Made by a program: the position numbers and the translations under genes | The notes under the pieces: model-generated | What the model saw: only the letters and a program-made list of their open reading frames with translations | Told to the model about the DNA's origin: nothing | The model's database searches: none | Shown: positions 7,568 through 13,813 of the stretch, one piece after another | How the letters are laid out: the number at the start of each line of letters is the position of its first letter | How positions within the stretch are numbered: the stretch's first letter is position 1 | NCBI RefSeq assembly: GCF_016919165.1 | Contig: NZ_JAFFPS010000009.1 | Span: 1 to 13,892, forward strand | From: Leptospira chreensis | Lineage (GTDB): Bacteria > Spirochaetota > Leptospiria > Leptospirales > Leptospiraceae | Direction: 5' to 3' | DNA: 13,892 bases

Positions 7568-8557
7568 ATGAATAATAACCATAGTTTAAATAAATTTTCG
7601 GAAAACTCATTATATTTAGAGAAATTTTATTCTACATTAAATTTATTTAAACAAAAAATTTCTGAAAAACATTACAAAGCATTAACTAACGATAAAATAC
7701 GATTAGCAAAAGGTGAAAAAGACATCAACCAAACAATCCAAGCTCTTTGTGAACTAAGTGTTTGCGCATACTTCAGTGAACAAAATGGAAAATTTGAATA
7801 TGAACCAAAACGTCGAGGAAAAAAAAATCCGGAGTTATCTTTCTGTTATGAAAATTATTCTTATAATATTGAAGTAAAATGTCCAGATTATTCAATCCAA
7901 GAAAAAAAAGCAAAAGAAAGTTACTTACAATTAAAAACTACAGCACGCTTTCCTTGGTACCCAACGGAAGGAAGAGAAATTCTAAAATCATTGCAAGATT
8001 TGTTTAAAAATTTAGGTAAAGTTGTAGAAGAGTCAAAAACAGACGATAAATTATTTGATTATTTAAAATCTGCTAGCGAAAAATTCCAAAATTTTAATCT
8101 GGATAATGATATAAATATTCTTATTATTTGTTGCGAGGATGAAGATGATTTGAACGAATTTTACAACAATTTATTCTGTTCGACCGGCTTTTTTACTCCC
8201 TTTTCTTATAGAGAACCTAAGTATTTTGAAAATGTTGATCTCGTATTCCTAACTAACCTAAGAGGATTACATAATATAAATTATTTACATTTAACTGACT
8301 TAGGTTGGAATTTTGGAAAAGTATTTAAAGTCTTCTTCAAAAATCCTAGTTGCAAAAAATACAATGGTATTGGATTAGAAAATTTAATGAAATTAATGCC
8401 TAACTATAATCATCAGTTTATACCTTTTCGTTCGAAAAGAGACAACACTGAAGTTACAAATGAAATTTTCAAATTAAAAGCATTTATTTTAGAAGAAATT
8501 GTAGAAAAGGGAAATAGAATTATTCCGAACTATGGGCTAAGGCGCTACATCGCTTAA
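7568..8557 (+). CDS. PD-(D/E)XK-like nuclease candidate (cassette 8)
   Basis: The 329-residue product contains a possible PD-(D/E)XK core. A helix with Glu62 (ALCELSV) is followed by NPELSF with Pro88-Glu89, then a strand YNIEVKCP with Glu102 and Lys104. This E...ExK layout resembles restriction-endonuclease-like folds. The remainder is mixed alpha/beta without a domain I can name. The start is uncertain: an in-frame ATG at 7544 is supplied by the attC right core itself (GTTATG) and would add MRNSANLK, while ATG at 7568 is the first inside the cassette proper. Neither has a good Shine-Dalgarno. The stop TAA (8555-8557) lies within the left core of attC site 8, and the last codons form part of the terminal inverted repeat. 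Nuclease function is tentative. Confidence 0.55.
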   Translation: MNNNHSLNKFSENSLYLEKFYSTLNLFKQKISEKHYKALTNDKIRLAKGEKDINQTIQALCELSVCAYFSEQNGKFEYEPKRRGKKNPELSFCYENYSYNIEVKCPDYSIQEKKAKESYLQLKTTARFPWYPTEGREILKSLQDLFKNLGKVVEESKTDDKLFDYLKSASEKFQNFNLDNDINILIICCEDEDDLNEFYNNLFCSTGFFTPFSYREPKYFENVDLVFLTNLRGLHNINYLHLTDLGWNFGKVFKVFFKNPSCKKYNGIGLENLMKLMPNYNHQFIPFRSKRDNTEVTNEIFKLKAFILEEIVEKGNRIIPNYGLRRYIA

Positions 8558-8715
8558 CAGCGGCTTACTGCTTCGCTTCGGGACGAGCCCTCGCTTGGGC
8601 TGCGCCAAATTGTCCTCCTGTCACTCGTTTGCATCAGCAAACTACGTGCCAGTCCCTAACGTCCCGTTTCCGGGACTCAGGGTCGGACAACTTCAGTAAG
8701 CCTTGTTCGTTATGC
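8552..8715 (+). repeat. attC-like site 8
   Basis: Left core GCTTAAC (8552-8558) is a unique variant that includes the stop codon of the preceding gene; right core GTTATGC is at 8709-8715. Outer stem GGCTTACTG/CAGTAAGCC is a perfect 9 bp, inner stem TTGTCC/GGACAA is unlike any other copy yet still fully paired. Hairpin GTTTGCATCAGCAAAC. Cassette 8 ends match over TAGCGCC beyond the core. Confidence 0.87.
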
Positions 8716-8740
8716 GAAATCTGCTAAAAAGGATATAAAA

Positions 8741-9652
8741 ATGGAAAAATCAAAATATGATGAATTGCATGATAAATATTACAACATTCTAAGTAATAAA
8801 TCAGGAACTAGATATGAAATTCTCGCAGCTGTTGTATTTAAATCTATAGATGAAGCAAAGATTATTATTCACGATCTTAAGTTAATTTCAGACGAATCAG
8901 ATGTGCCACATCAAATTGATGTATTAATAGAAAATAAAGGAAAAAAGGAAAGGATACTAATCGAATGCAAAGATTTAGATTCAAATGTAGATCTTCCTAT
9001 AGCTAGAAATTTCTTTGCTGTTATGGATGATCTTAAAGTTAAAAAAGGAATAATTTTAACAACGAAAGGTTTTTCCGAAAATGCTAAGAAGTATGCAAAA
9101 TCTAAAGGTATTTCATTAGCATTACTACAAACACCAAATAAAGAGGATTTTCAGAACCGAACAAATACAGTTGAATTGAATTTCATAATAACTTCCATTG
9201 AACAACTAGCTCTTACTATAGCAACCAGAGAAGGAGAAGAAGAATCTAAATTACTAAAAAAATTAGAACAATCAAGAATTAACATCAATTATCTTTCAAA
9301 AAAAGATAAAATTTATATCAATCTTCCAGAAAAAAAACAACAACTTGTAGATTATGCTTACGAAAGAGCACAGAAAGAGGCTGATTTCAATAATCCAGGA
9401 AAAAAAAGAATAGTTGAAAATTTAGAAAATATACCTTTAACTATCACTACTGATGAACCAATATATATTCCAGGAATAATAATTGATTATAATGTTTCGG
9501 TAGAAACTATCAATATAAATCATTATATGGAAGCTATACCTGAATTAATTTTAAAATTTATAAACACGACCGATGATGAATTTATAATCTTCGACACCGA
9601 GCTAAGAAGATTTCATCTAGATCCCAAAACAAAAGAAATTAAGGAAAAATAG
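8741..9652 (+). CDS. Mrr-like restriction endonuclease (cassette 9)
   Basis: The N-terminal part of this 303-residue protein fits the Mrr_cat (PD-(D/E)XK) fold. It has a helix with RYEILAAVVF (Glu26), then QIDVLIE with Asp60, then ILIECKD with Glu75 and Lys77 as the E-x-K pair. Next come KKGIILTTKGFSENAKKYAKSKGI at about 105-128, the typical strand plus A-rich helix. Such domains cut DNA, often modified DNA. Residues about 135-303 form a separate domain I do not recognise, probably a recognition or partner module. It is unlike the usual N-terminal winged helix of Mrr. ATG at 8741 has AAAAAGGA (8726-8733) 7 nt upstream. No methyltransferase accompanies it in the cassette, so it would act alone or on modified DNA. 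Confidence 0.78.
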   Translation: MEKSKYDELHDKYYNILSNKSGTRYEILAAVVFKSIDEAKIIIHDLKLISDESDVPHQIDVLIENKGKKERILIECKDLDSNVDLPIARNFFAVMDDLKVKKGIILTTKGFSENAKKYAKSKGISLALLQTPNKEDFQNRTNTVELNFIITSIEQLALTIATREGEEESKLLKKLEQSRININYLSKKDKIYINLPEKKQQLVDYAYERAQKEADFNNPGKKRIVENLENIPLTITTDEPIYIPGIIIDYNVSVETININHYMEAIPELILKFINTTDDEFIIFDTELRRFHLDPKTKEIKEK

Positions 9653-9660
9653 CAGACTTC

Positions 9661-9822
9661 GCATAACAGCGCCTTAACGCTTCGCTTCGGCACAAGGCCT
9701 CGCTCGGTCTGCGACACATAGGCTTCTGGCACTCCCCTTGCATTCGCAAGTGTCGTTCCAGTCCCTAACGTCCCGTTCGGGACTCAGGGTCAGCCTACGT
9801 CGTTAAGGCTAGTTCGTTATAC
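9661..9822 (+). repeat. attC-like site 9
   Basis: Left core GCATAAC (9661-9667), right core GTTATAC (9816-9822). Outer stem GCCTTAACG/CGTTAAGGC and inner stem TAGGCT/AGCCTA are as in site 4, of which it is a near copy, differing mainly in loops (GCATTC versus GCTTAC). Cassette 9 ends match over TCTGCTA beyond the core. Confidence 0.87.
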
Positions 9823-9870
9823 GACATTCTTGAAACATAATTCCTAAAAATATACCAATCAAAATTAAAA

Positions 9871-10098
9871 ATGAATAAATGTAAAATAATCATATCATTG
9901 TGCTGCTATTCAATTGTCTCAACAATCTCATGCAAAACGGAAAGAGAACCATTCGACTGCGAATCTTATTACAAGCCTATGCTTGCTCTAAGTTGCACAA
10001 ACCAAGCAAACCCTGATTTCTGCTTGATTGATACTTGGAGTTATTACAAATGCAAAGAAGAAAACTCAAAAAAACTATATAATAAATTCGAATTTTAA
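9871..10098 (+). CDS. Small cysteine-rich lipoprotein (cassette 10)
   Basis: No family recognised. The 75-residue product has a short hydrophobic leader ending in TISC (Cys21), a plausible lipobox. Five further cysteines follow in a pattern of CE, SCTNQ, FCLI and YKCK, which suggests a small disulphide-stabilised domain on the periplasmic side or surface. ATG at 9871 lacks a clear Shine-Dalgarno, sitting in AAATTAAAAATG. It is followed after 12 nt by a second, frameshifted lipoprotein gene in the same cassette. A 65-residue lipoprotein with similar cysteine spacing (CTDSQLLYSICLQNKDTC) sits in cassette 13 and may be distantly related. Confidence 0.65.
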   Translation: MNKCKIIISLCCYSIVSTISCKTEREPFDCESYYKPMLALSCTNQANPDFCLIDTWSYYKCKEENSKKLYNKFEF

Positions 10099-10110
10099 AA
10101 AGAAAAAAGA

Positions 10111-10583
10111 ATGTTTAAAGTAAAAATAGATATTGCTCTAATTAGCATTTTCACAATGTTCTCGTGTAATTTTATGCTACGAGGACCGGAGAAAAAAGCT
10201 AAACACGATGATTTCTACATTCATAAAACTTTTTATACTGGAGACACACTCACTGAATCAAATAATTTTTCATTTTCGATTCCAAAAAATAAACAAAAAT
10301 AATTTACACAGAAATGGATATATCCTTACCAACTTCTATTGATCTCAAAATTAATAATCAATATTTTAAAAACATACCTTTTATGAAAAATAAACGAAAT
10401 TTAATTAGAGATCTATATGTTTGCAAAATTGAACTAGAGAGTAATTTAATCAGTCATACCATTTTTCAAAAAATCGAAAATGTTGATTTTTATATCCAAA
10501 ACAATAACATTCAGAAGACTATTTCCTTAAATAAAGAAGATTTAAATACCTTGAATCAAATTTTGCAAAACACTTCAGATTAA
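10111..10583 (+). pseudogene. Lipoprotein gene split by a one-base frameshift (cassette 10)
   Basis: Two adjacent open frames, 10111-10302 (63 residues) and 10314-10583 (89 residues), look like halves of one protein of about 157 residues. The first has a signal and lipobox (FSCN, Cys19) but stops at a TAA right after CAAAAA at 10294-10299. Adding one A to that run joins SIPKNKQK directly to IIYTEMDISLPTSIDLKIN in the second frame, giving continuous strand-like sequence and removing the need for the ATG at 10314, which has no ribosome site. The second half lacks a signal of its own. A deletion in the A-run, a sequencing error, or slippage during expression are all possible. Family unknown. Confidence 0.62.
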
Positions 10584-10613
10584 TAAGGTAAATACATTAA
10601 CCTCAAGAACGTC

Positions 10614-10777
10614 GTATAACAGCGGGGAAACGCTTCGCTTCGGCACTTACGGCCTCGCTCGGTCTGCGACACATTCCTCTCCGTCACGCTTCTCGCTCCG
10701 CAAGAAGGCGCGCCGACGCTAACGCCTACTACGTAGGCTCAGCTACGAGGAACGTCGTCTCCCCTAGTTCGTTATGC
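10614..10777 (+). repeat. attC-like site 10
   Basis: Left core GTATAAC (10614-10620), right core GTTATGC (10771-10777). Belongs to the site 5/6/7 group: outer arm GGGGAAACG/CGTCGTCTCCCC, inner stem TTCCTC/GAGGAA, hairpins CTTCTCGCTCCGCAAGAAG and GCCTAC/GTAGGC. Left core agrees with its own head (GTTATAC at 9816), not with the downstream core. Ends of cassette 10 match over TTCTTGA beyond the core. Confidence 0.87.
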
Positions 10778-10814
10778 GAAATATTTGAAAAACTTTAAAA
10801 GTGGAAAATTAATT

Positions 10815-11618
10815 ATGAAAAGAATATTATTACTCCTACTAATTCCAATTTCACTCTTTTCAGAAGAAAATCTGGAAATCTGTAACCAATTTTTGCATGA
10901 TGAATTTGATCCAACTTATTTTGTAAAGAAAATGGAAGAAGGTGATACTTCATTTTCAAATCATTACATAACTGATATACATTTTGCTATTTTAAGCAGA
11001 GAGCAATTGAAAATATTAAGAAATTTCTATTTTGCAAAATATGGATATATCTTCAAGTCTGCAGATCTAGCTGACTTTTTTAATAAATTATATTGGTATA
11101 GCCCCAAAATCTCTGATCAAGATACGATTATTAAAAAGTTTAAAGAAATAGAATCGGATACAGTAAAACGAATAACTTTCTTTGAAAACAAATCAAATGA
11201 AAAACCTGTAAATAACTTAGCATATTTAATTGGGAAATGGCATCTTGATGAAAAAGTTGGAAGTGGCTATAATTCAAGGTTTATTTTTAAAAAAGAAAAC
11301 CAATTCACCTATCTCCAATCAGAAATGAAAAATTTACCTCAATACGCTTATTTTTCAGGTAAATATGAAATTTCAAATGGCATTCTAAAACTTACTATAA
11401 ATAAAATTAAAAAATATAAACACTCTGATAGTTTGAAATTAGCTGAAGGTGGGAACTATATATGCTTTTGGAAAAACCAAGAGTTAGATAAGGAAAGGTA
11501 TTTGGGAAAACCGATTATTTTAAATTTACCAGTTTATCATTCACAGTTTAGTGGAGAATCTATGAAAGTTATAAGAATAGGTTCACTGTTATTCTATGAA
11601 AACGACTTTGACGAGTAA
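10815..11618 (+). CDS. Secreted YARHG-domain protein (cassette 11)
   Basis: The 267-residue product has an N-terminal signal peptide (MKR, Leu/Ile run to about residue 16, likely cleavage before EEN). Residues about 59-98 match the YARHG domain: LSREQLKILRNFYFAKYGYIFKS..DL.DFF...YWYSP, with AKYG in place of the eponymous ARHG. This extracellular domain of unknown function is common in bacterial envelope proteins. From about 137 (LIGKWHLDEK) a strand-rich region resembles lipocalin-type small barrels that begin with G-x-W. ATG at 10815 is chosen over an in-frame TTG at 10785 because GGAAA (10803-10807) precedes it and the signal peptide starts directly. Export and the YARHG call are good; the biological role is unknown. 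Confidence 0.78.
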   Translation: MKRILLLLLIPISLFSEENLEICNQFLHDEFDPTYFVKKMEEGDTSFSNHYITDIHFAILSREQLKILRNFYFAKYGYIFKSADLADFFNKLYWYSPKISDQDTIIKKFKEIESDTVKRITFFENKSNEKPVNNLAYLIGKWHLDEKVGSGYNSRFIFKKENQFTYLQSEMKNLPQYAYFSGKYEISNGILKLTINKIKKYKHSDSLKLAEGGNYICFWKNQELDKERYLGKPIILNLPVYHSQFSGESMKVIRIGSLLFYENDFDE

Positions 11619-11631
11619 ATTCAAATACTTC

Positions 11632-11797
11632 GCATAACATCGGGGAAACGCTTCGCTTCGGCACAAGGCCTCGCTTGGGCTGCGCCACATTTCCCTTCTG
11701 TCACTCGTTTGCATCCGCAAACTCCGTGCCAGTCCCTAACGTCCCGTTAACGGGACTCAGGGTCGGGAAACGTCGTCTCCCCTAGTTCGTTAATTGC
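11632..11797 (+). repeat. attC-like site 11
   Basis: Left core GCATAAC (11632-11638), right core GTTAATTGC (11789-11797). Inner stem TTTCCC/GGGAAA, hairpins GTTTGCATCCGCAAAC and GTCCCGTTAACGGGAC. Starts AACATCGGGG where most copies have AACAGCG. Its left core matches its own head (GTTATGC at 10771) and not the following ORF-less cassette. Cassette 11 ends agree over 19 nt except position 11. Confidence 0.86.
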
Positions 11798-12294
11798 AAT
11801 TTCCGAAAAATTAAGTGGAAGAATGAAGAAAAAAGAGTTTTCCGCTTAATTAATCTAAGTAGTGAATAAGAAATAAAGTAAGAGAAAGACAAAAAGAAAT
11901 TAAGAAAGAAGATAATTACAAAGAAATTGTCGAAAGCTTTTTCCCTTAACATTGTCTTTCTAATCTTTTACGCTTTTTCAAATACGATTGTGCAATTGAA
12001 TACACTTGCGTTTGCCTTACTTGGGATTTTAAGCGGAAAACAAGATTTACGGTAATAAGAAAGGAAAGAATATGAGACTTAAGAAAAAAGCAAGAAACGA
12101 AGAAAAAGAGAATTTCATCAGTTCAATTCTTTCCTTTCTAGAAAAATCTCTTCTTCACTTTCAGAAACTGCAATTAACAGCGGCTTCACGCTTCGCTGCG
12201 GGACTTGCGCCCTTGCTCGGCCTACGGCAAATTTCCCGCTACTCCTAACGCCTCTACGAGGCTCAGGGCGGGAAACTTCGGGAAGCCTACTTCG
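11790..12294 (+). other. ORF-less cassette, copy 2, with long inverted repeats
   Basis: Near-identical second copy of the cassette at 970-1475. The inverted repeats are kept: 11837-11849 with 12029-12041 (13 bp perfect) and 12058-12071 with 12126-12139 (14 bp perfect). The roughly dozen substitutions relative to copy 1 fall outside these four arms. An ATG here (12072) opens 58 codons behind AAGGAAAG, but copy 1 has AAG at that point and an early stop, so coding is not conserved. The two copies lie about 10.8 kb apart in the same orientation and offer sequence for homologous recombination that would delete or duplicate the nine intervening cassettes. Confidence 0.7.
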
Positions 12295-12300
12295 TTATGC
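12170..12300 (+). repeat. attC-like site 12, short variant
   Basis: Left core GCAATTAAC (12170-12178), right core GTTATGC (12294-12300); 131 bp. Same short type as site 2, with outer stem GGCTTC/GAAGCC and inner stem TTTCCCGC/GCGGGAAA. The terminal hairpin is GCCTC/GAGGC with a one-base difference in length from site 2. Confidence 0.83.
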
Positions 12301-12630
12301 GACATTTTTTAAAATGGATTTTCAAAATATATAAGAGTGTAATTTTTGACTAAAATTTCGTTAATTTAAATCGGTTAATTCAAATATACTTCAAAATGGA
12401 TTTAGATTTTATTTTCTTTTTTTCATAAAAATAACATTCTCTGATCCAAAAATATTGAATAAAAAAAGCATTGTAACTATATTGAACCCATTCCAAATTT
12501 CGAATAAACAAAAAAAACACTCTTCAATTTTTTTACGTAGAACAAGTCCAATTCAGGAAAACTCTACCAAAATATAGAACAGTATATAAATTAATACATT
12601 ATTAAAAAAAAAATTCTCAAAAAGGCTTAA
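12301..12630 (+). other. AT-rich leader of cassette 13, no gene seen
   Basis: About 330 nt of extremely AT-rich sequence between the cassette head and the lipoprotein gene, with no open frame of note on either strand. It contains the short direct repeats AAAATGGATTT (12311-12321 and again near 12394) and a tandem GTTAATTTAAAT / GTTAATTCAAAT around 12360-12386. A TTGACT at 12346-12351 could be a -35 element, but I see no well-spaced -10. It may hold a promoter or the remnant of an earlier gene. Confidence 0.4.
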
Positions 12631-12828
12631 ATGATACAATCAACTAAAGTTACTCTTTTACTTTGCTTTATAATTTCTATAAATTGTGGAGAATCAAATG
12701 ATAAGAAAACCAGTAAAGCATGCACAGACTCACAATTACTATATTCTATTTGTTTACAAAATAAAGATACATGCGGAAATCTAGAATCTCTAAATGCTAA
12801 TTATGTTAGATCATGTGGATTACTTTAA
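12631..12828 (+). CDS. Small lipoprotein (cassette 13)
   Basis: No family recognised. The 65-residue product has MIQSTK followed by a hydrophobic run and SINC (Cys19), a plausible lipobox. Mature residues include four cysteines (CTDSQ, SICLQ, DTCGN, RSCGL). ATG at 12631 has a good AAAAAGG (12619-12625) 5 nt upstream, which supports it as a translated gene despite its size. Its small size, Cys pattern and lipoprotein leader resemble the 75-residue protein of cassette 10. It is probably envelope-anchored; role unknown. Confidence 0.65.
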   Translation: MIQSTKVTLLLCFIISINCGESNDKKTSKACTDSQLLYSICLQNKDTCGNLESLNANYVRSCGLL

Positions 12829-12932
12829 TCAATATTCATTCTTTTATAATATTTTATTCAGCTTTTTATCTAAATATACAAAAAATACTCTAATTATTAA
12901 ACACCAAATAGATTTTATAATTAAAAAACGTC

Positions 12933-13094
12933 GCATAACAGCGACTTACCGCTACGCTTCGGGACAAGCCCTCGCTCGGGCTGCGCCAAATTCCCCTTCT
13001 GGCATTCGCCTTGCTTACGCAAGCTACATGCCAGTCCCTAACGTCCCGGCGGGACTCAGGGTCGGGGAACTTCGGTAAGTCTAGTTCGTTATGC
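12933..13094 (+). repeat. attC-like site 13
   Basis: Left core GCATAAC (12933-12939), right core GTTATGC (13088-13094). Outer stem GACTTACCG/CGGTAAGTC is a perfect 9 bp, inner stem TTCCCC/GGGGAA, hairpin CTTGCTTACGCAAG, terminal CGTCCCG/CGGGAC. A further variant of both stems that stays paired. Open frames crossing it on both strands (12794-13078, 12890-13174) are not genes. Confidence 0.87.
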
Positions 13095-13130
13095 GCAAGC
13101 GGAAAGAGATTTTCATAAAGAAAATATAAA

Positions 13131-13164
13131 TTGACATTTTTTGTATATACCCGAGTATATACAA
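13131..13164 (+). promoter_or_regulatory. vapBC promoter with palindromic operator
   Basis: TTGACA (13131-13136) is a consensus -35. The perfect palindrome TTGTATATAC-CCGA-GTATATACAA spans 13141-13164, ending one base before the vapB ATG, and contains -10-like AT hexamers at 13144-13149 and 13156-13161. Toxin-antitoxin operators typically overlap their promoter and bind the antitoxin or the VapBC complex, so negative autoregulation is inferred. No Shine-Dalgarno is visible before the ATG, so the transcript may be leaderless or nearly so. The cassette thus carries its own promoter. Confidence 0.75.
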
Positions 13165-13165
13165 C

Positions 13166-13399
13166 ATGGCACATGCTTCAAAAGTCTTCATAAGTGGAAA
13201 TAGCCAGGCAGTTCGTATTCCAAAGGAATTTCAAATATCAGAGAAAGAGTTATATATACAGAAAGTCGGAAATACACTTTTTCTATTTCCGAAAAATGAC
13301 CCTTGGAAAGCTTTTGAAGAAAGTCTGAGTGAGTTTACTGATGACTTCATGTCGGAAGGAAGATCTCAACCCGAAGATCAAATCAGAGAAGATTTTTAA
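13166..13399 (+). CDS. vapB: VapB-type antitoxin (cassette 14)
   Basis: This 77-residue protein has an AbrB/SpoVT-like swapped-hairpin DNA-binding region at about residues 5-45 (KVFISGNSQAVRIPKEFQI, then LYIQKVGNTLFLFPK). An acidic C-terminal tail from about 48 on is the part that normally wraps around the VapC toxin. Length and layout are typical of VapB antitoxins. It neutralises the adjacent PIN-domain ribonuclease and likely binds the palindrome just upstream. Its TAA overlaps the vapC start in TAATG (one-base overlap), giving translational coupling. Toxin-antitoxin modules with their own promoters are well known in large cassette arrays, where loss of the cassette is selected against. 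Confidence 0.9.
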   Translation: MAHASKVFISGNSQAVRIPKEFQISEKELYIQKVGNTLFLFPKNDPWKAFEESLSEFTDDFMSEGRSQPEDQIREDF

Positions 13400-13794
13400 T
13401 GTATCTGATTGATACTAACATTTGCATTTACTCAATTAAAAATAATCCCGAAACCGTTGTTCAAAAAATAAAATCAATAGATCCATATCAAATTAAAATC
13501 TCCTCTATTACTGTAGCTGAATTAGAATTCGGTGCAGCTAAGAGTAAAGATTATGAGAAAAACAAAACTACACTAATTAAATTTCTTTCTGCCTTTGACA
13601 TTATACCGTTTACAGATTCTGATGCAGAAATTTATGGATACATTAGAGCCACATTAGAAAAAACTGGAAAGATTATCGGACCATACGACCTTCAAATTGC
13701 TGCTCAAGCAATTTCTAGAAACTTAATCCTGGTTTCGAATAATACAAAAGAATTTATAAGAGTTCCAAACTTAAATTTAGAAAATTGGATTTGA
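13399..13794 (+). CDS. vapC: VapC-type PIN-domain toxin (cassette 14)
   Basis: The 131-residue product is a full-length VapC ribonuclease. Catalytic-type acids are in place: Asp5 in LIDTNICIY, Glu41 in TVAELEFG, and Asp97 in GPYDLQIAA, with NNTKEF at 114-119 at the last motif (VSNNTKEF). PIN toxins of this kind cleave RNA, often tRNA or rRNA, in a Mg2+-dependent way, and are held inactive by VapB. Start ATG at 13399 overlaps the vapB stop. The frame is intact to a TGA at 13792-13794, about 20 nt before the next attC. The specific RNA target cannot be read from the sequence. Confidence 0.92.
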   Translation: MYLIDTNICIYSIKNNPETVVQKIKSIDPYQIKISSITVAELEFGAAKSKDYEKNKTTLIKFLSAFDIIPFTDSDAEIYGYIRATLEKTGKIIGPYDLQIAAQAISRNLILVSNNTKEFIRVPNLNLENWI

Positions 13795-13813
13795 GTTTAT
13801 TATTTCCGCCAGC

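Noticed and set aside
12072..12248. 58-codon ORF in the second ORF-less cassette with an AAGGAAAG upstream
   Set aside because: The first copy of the cassette has AAG instead of ATG and an early stop, and the frame ends inside the attC, so it is not conserved as coding.
12794..13174. Open frames across attC site 13 (12794-13078 +, 12890-13174 -)
   Set aside because: Mostly translated repeat sequence overlapping the vapBC promoter and the cassette 13 tail; no signal for translation.
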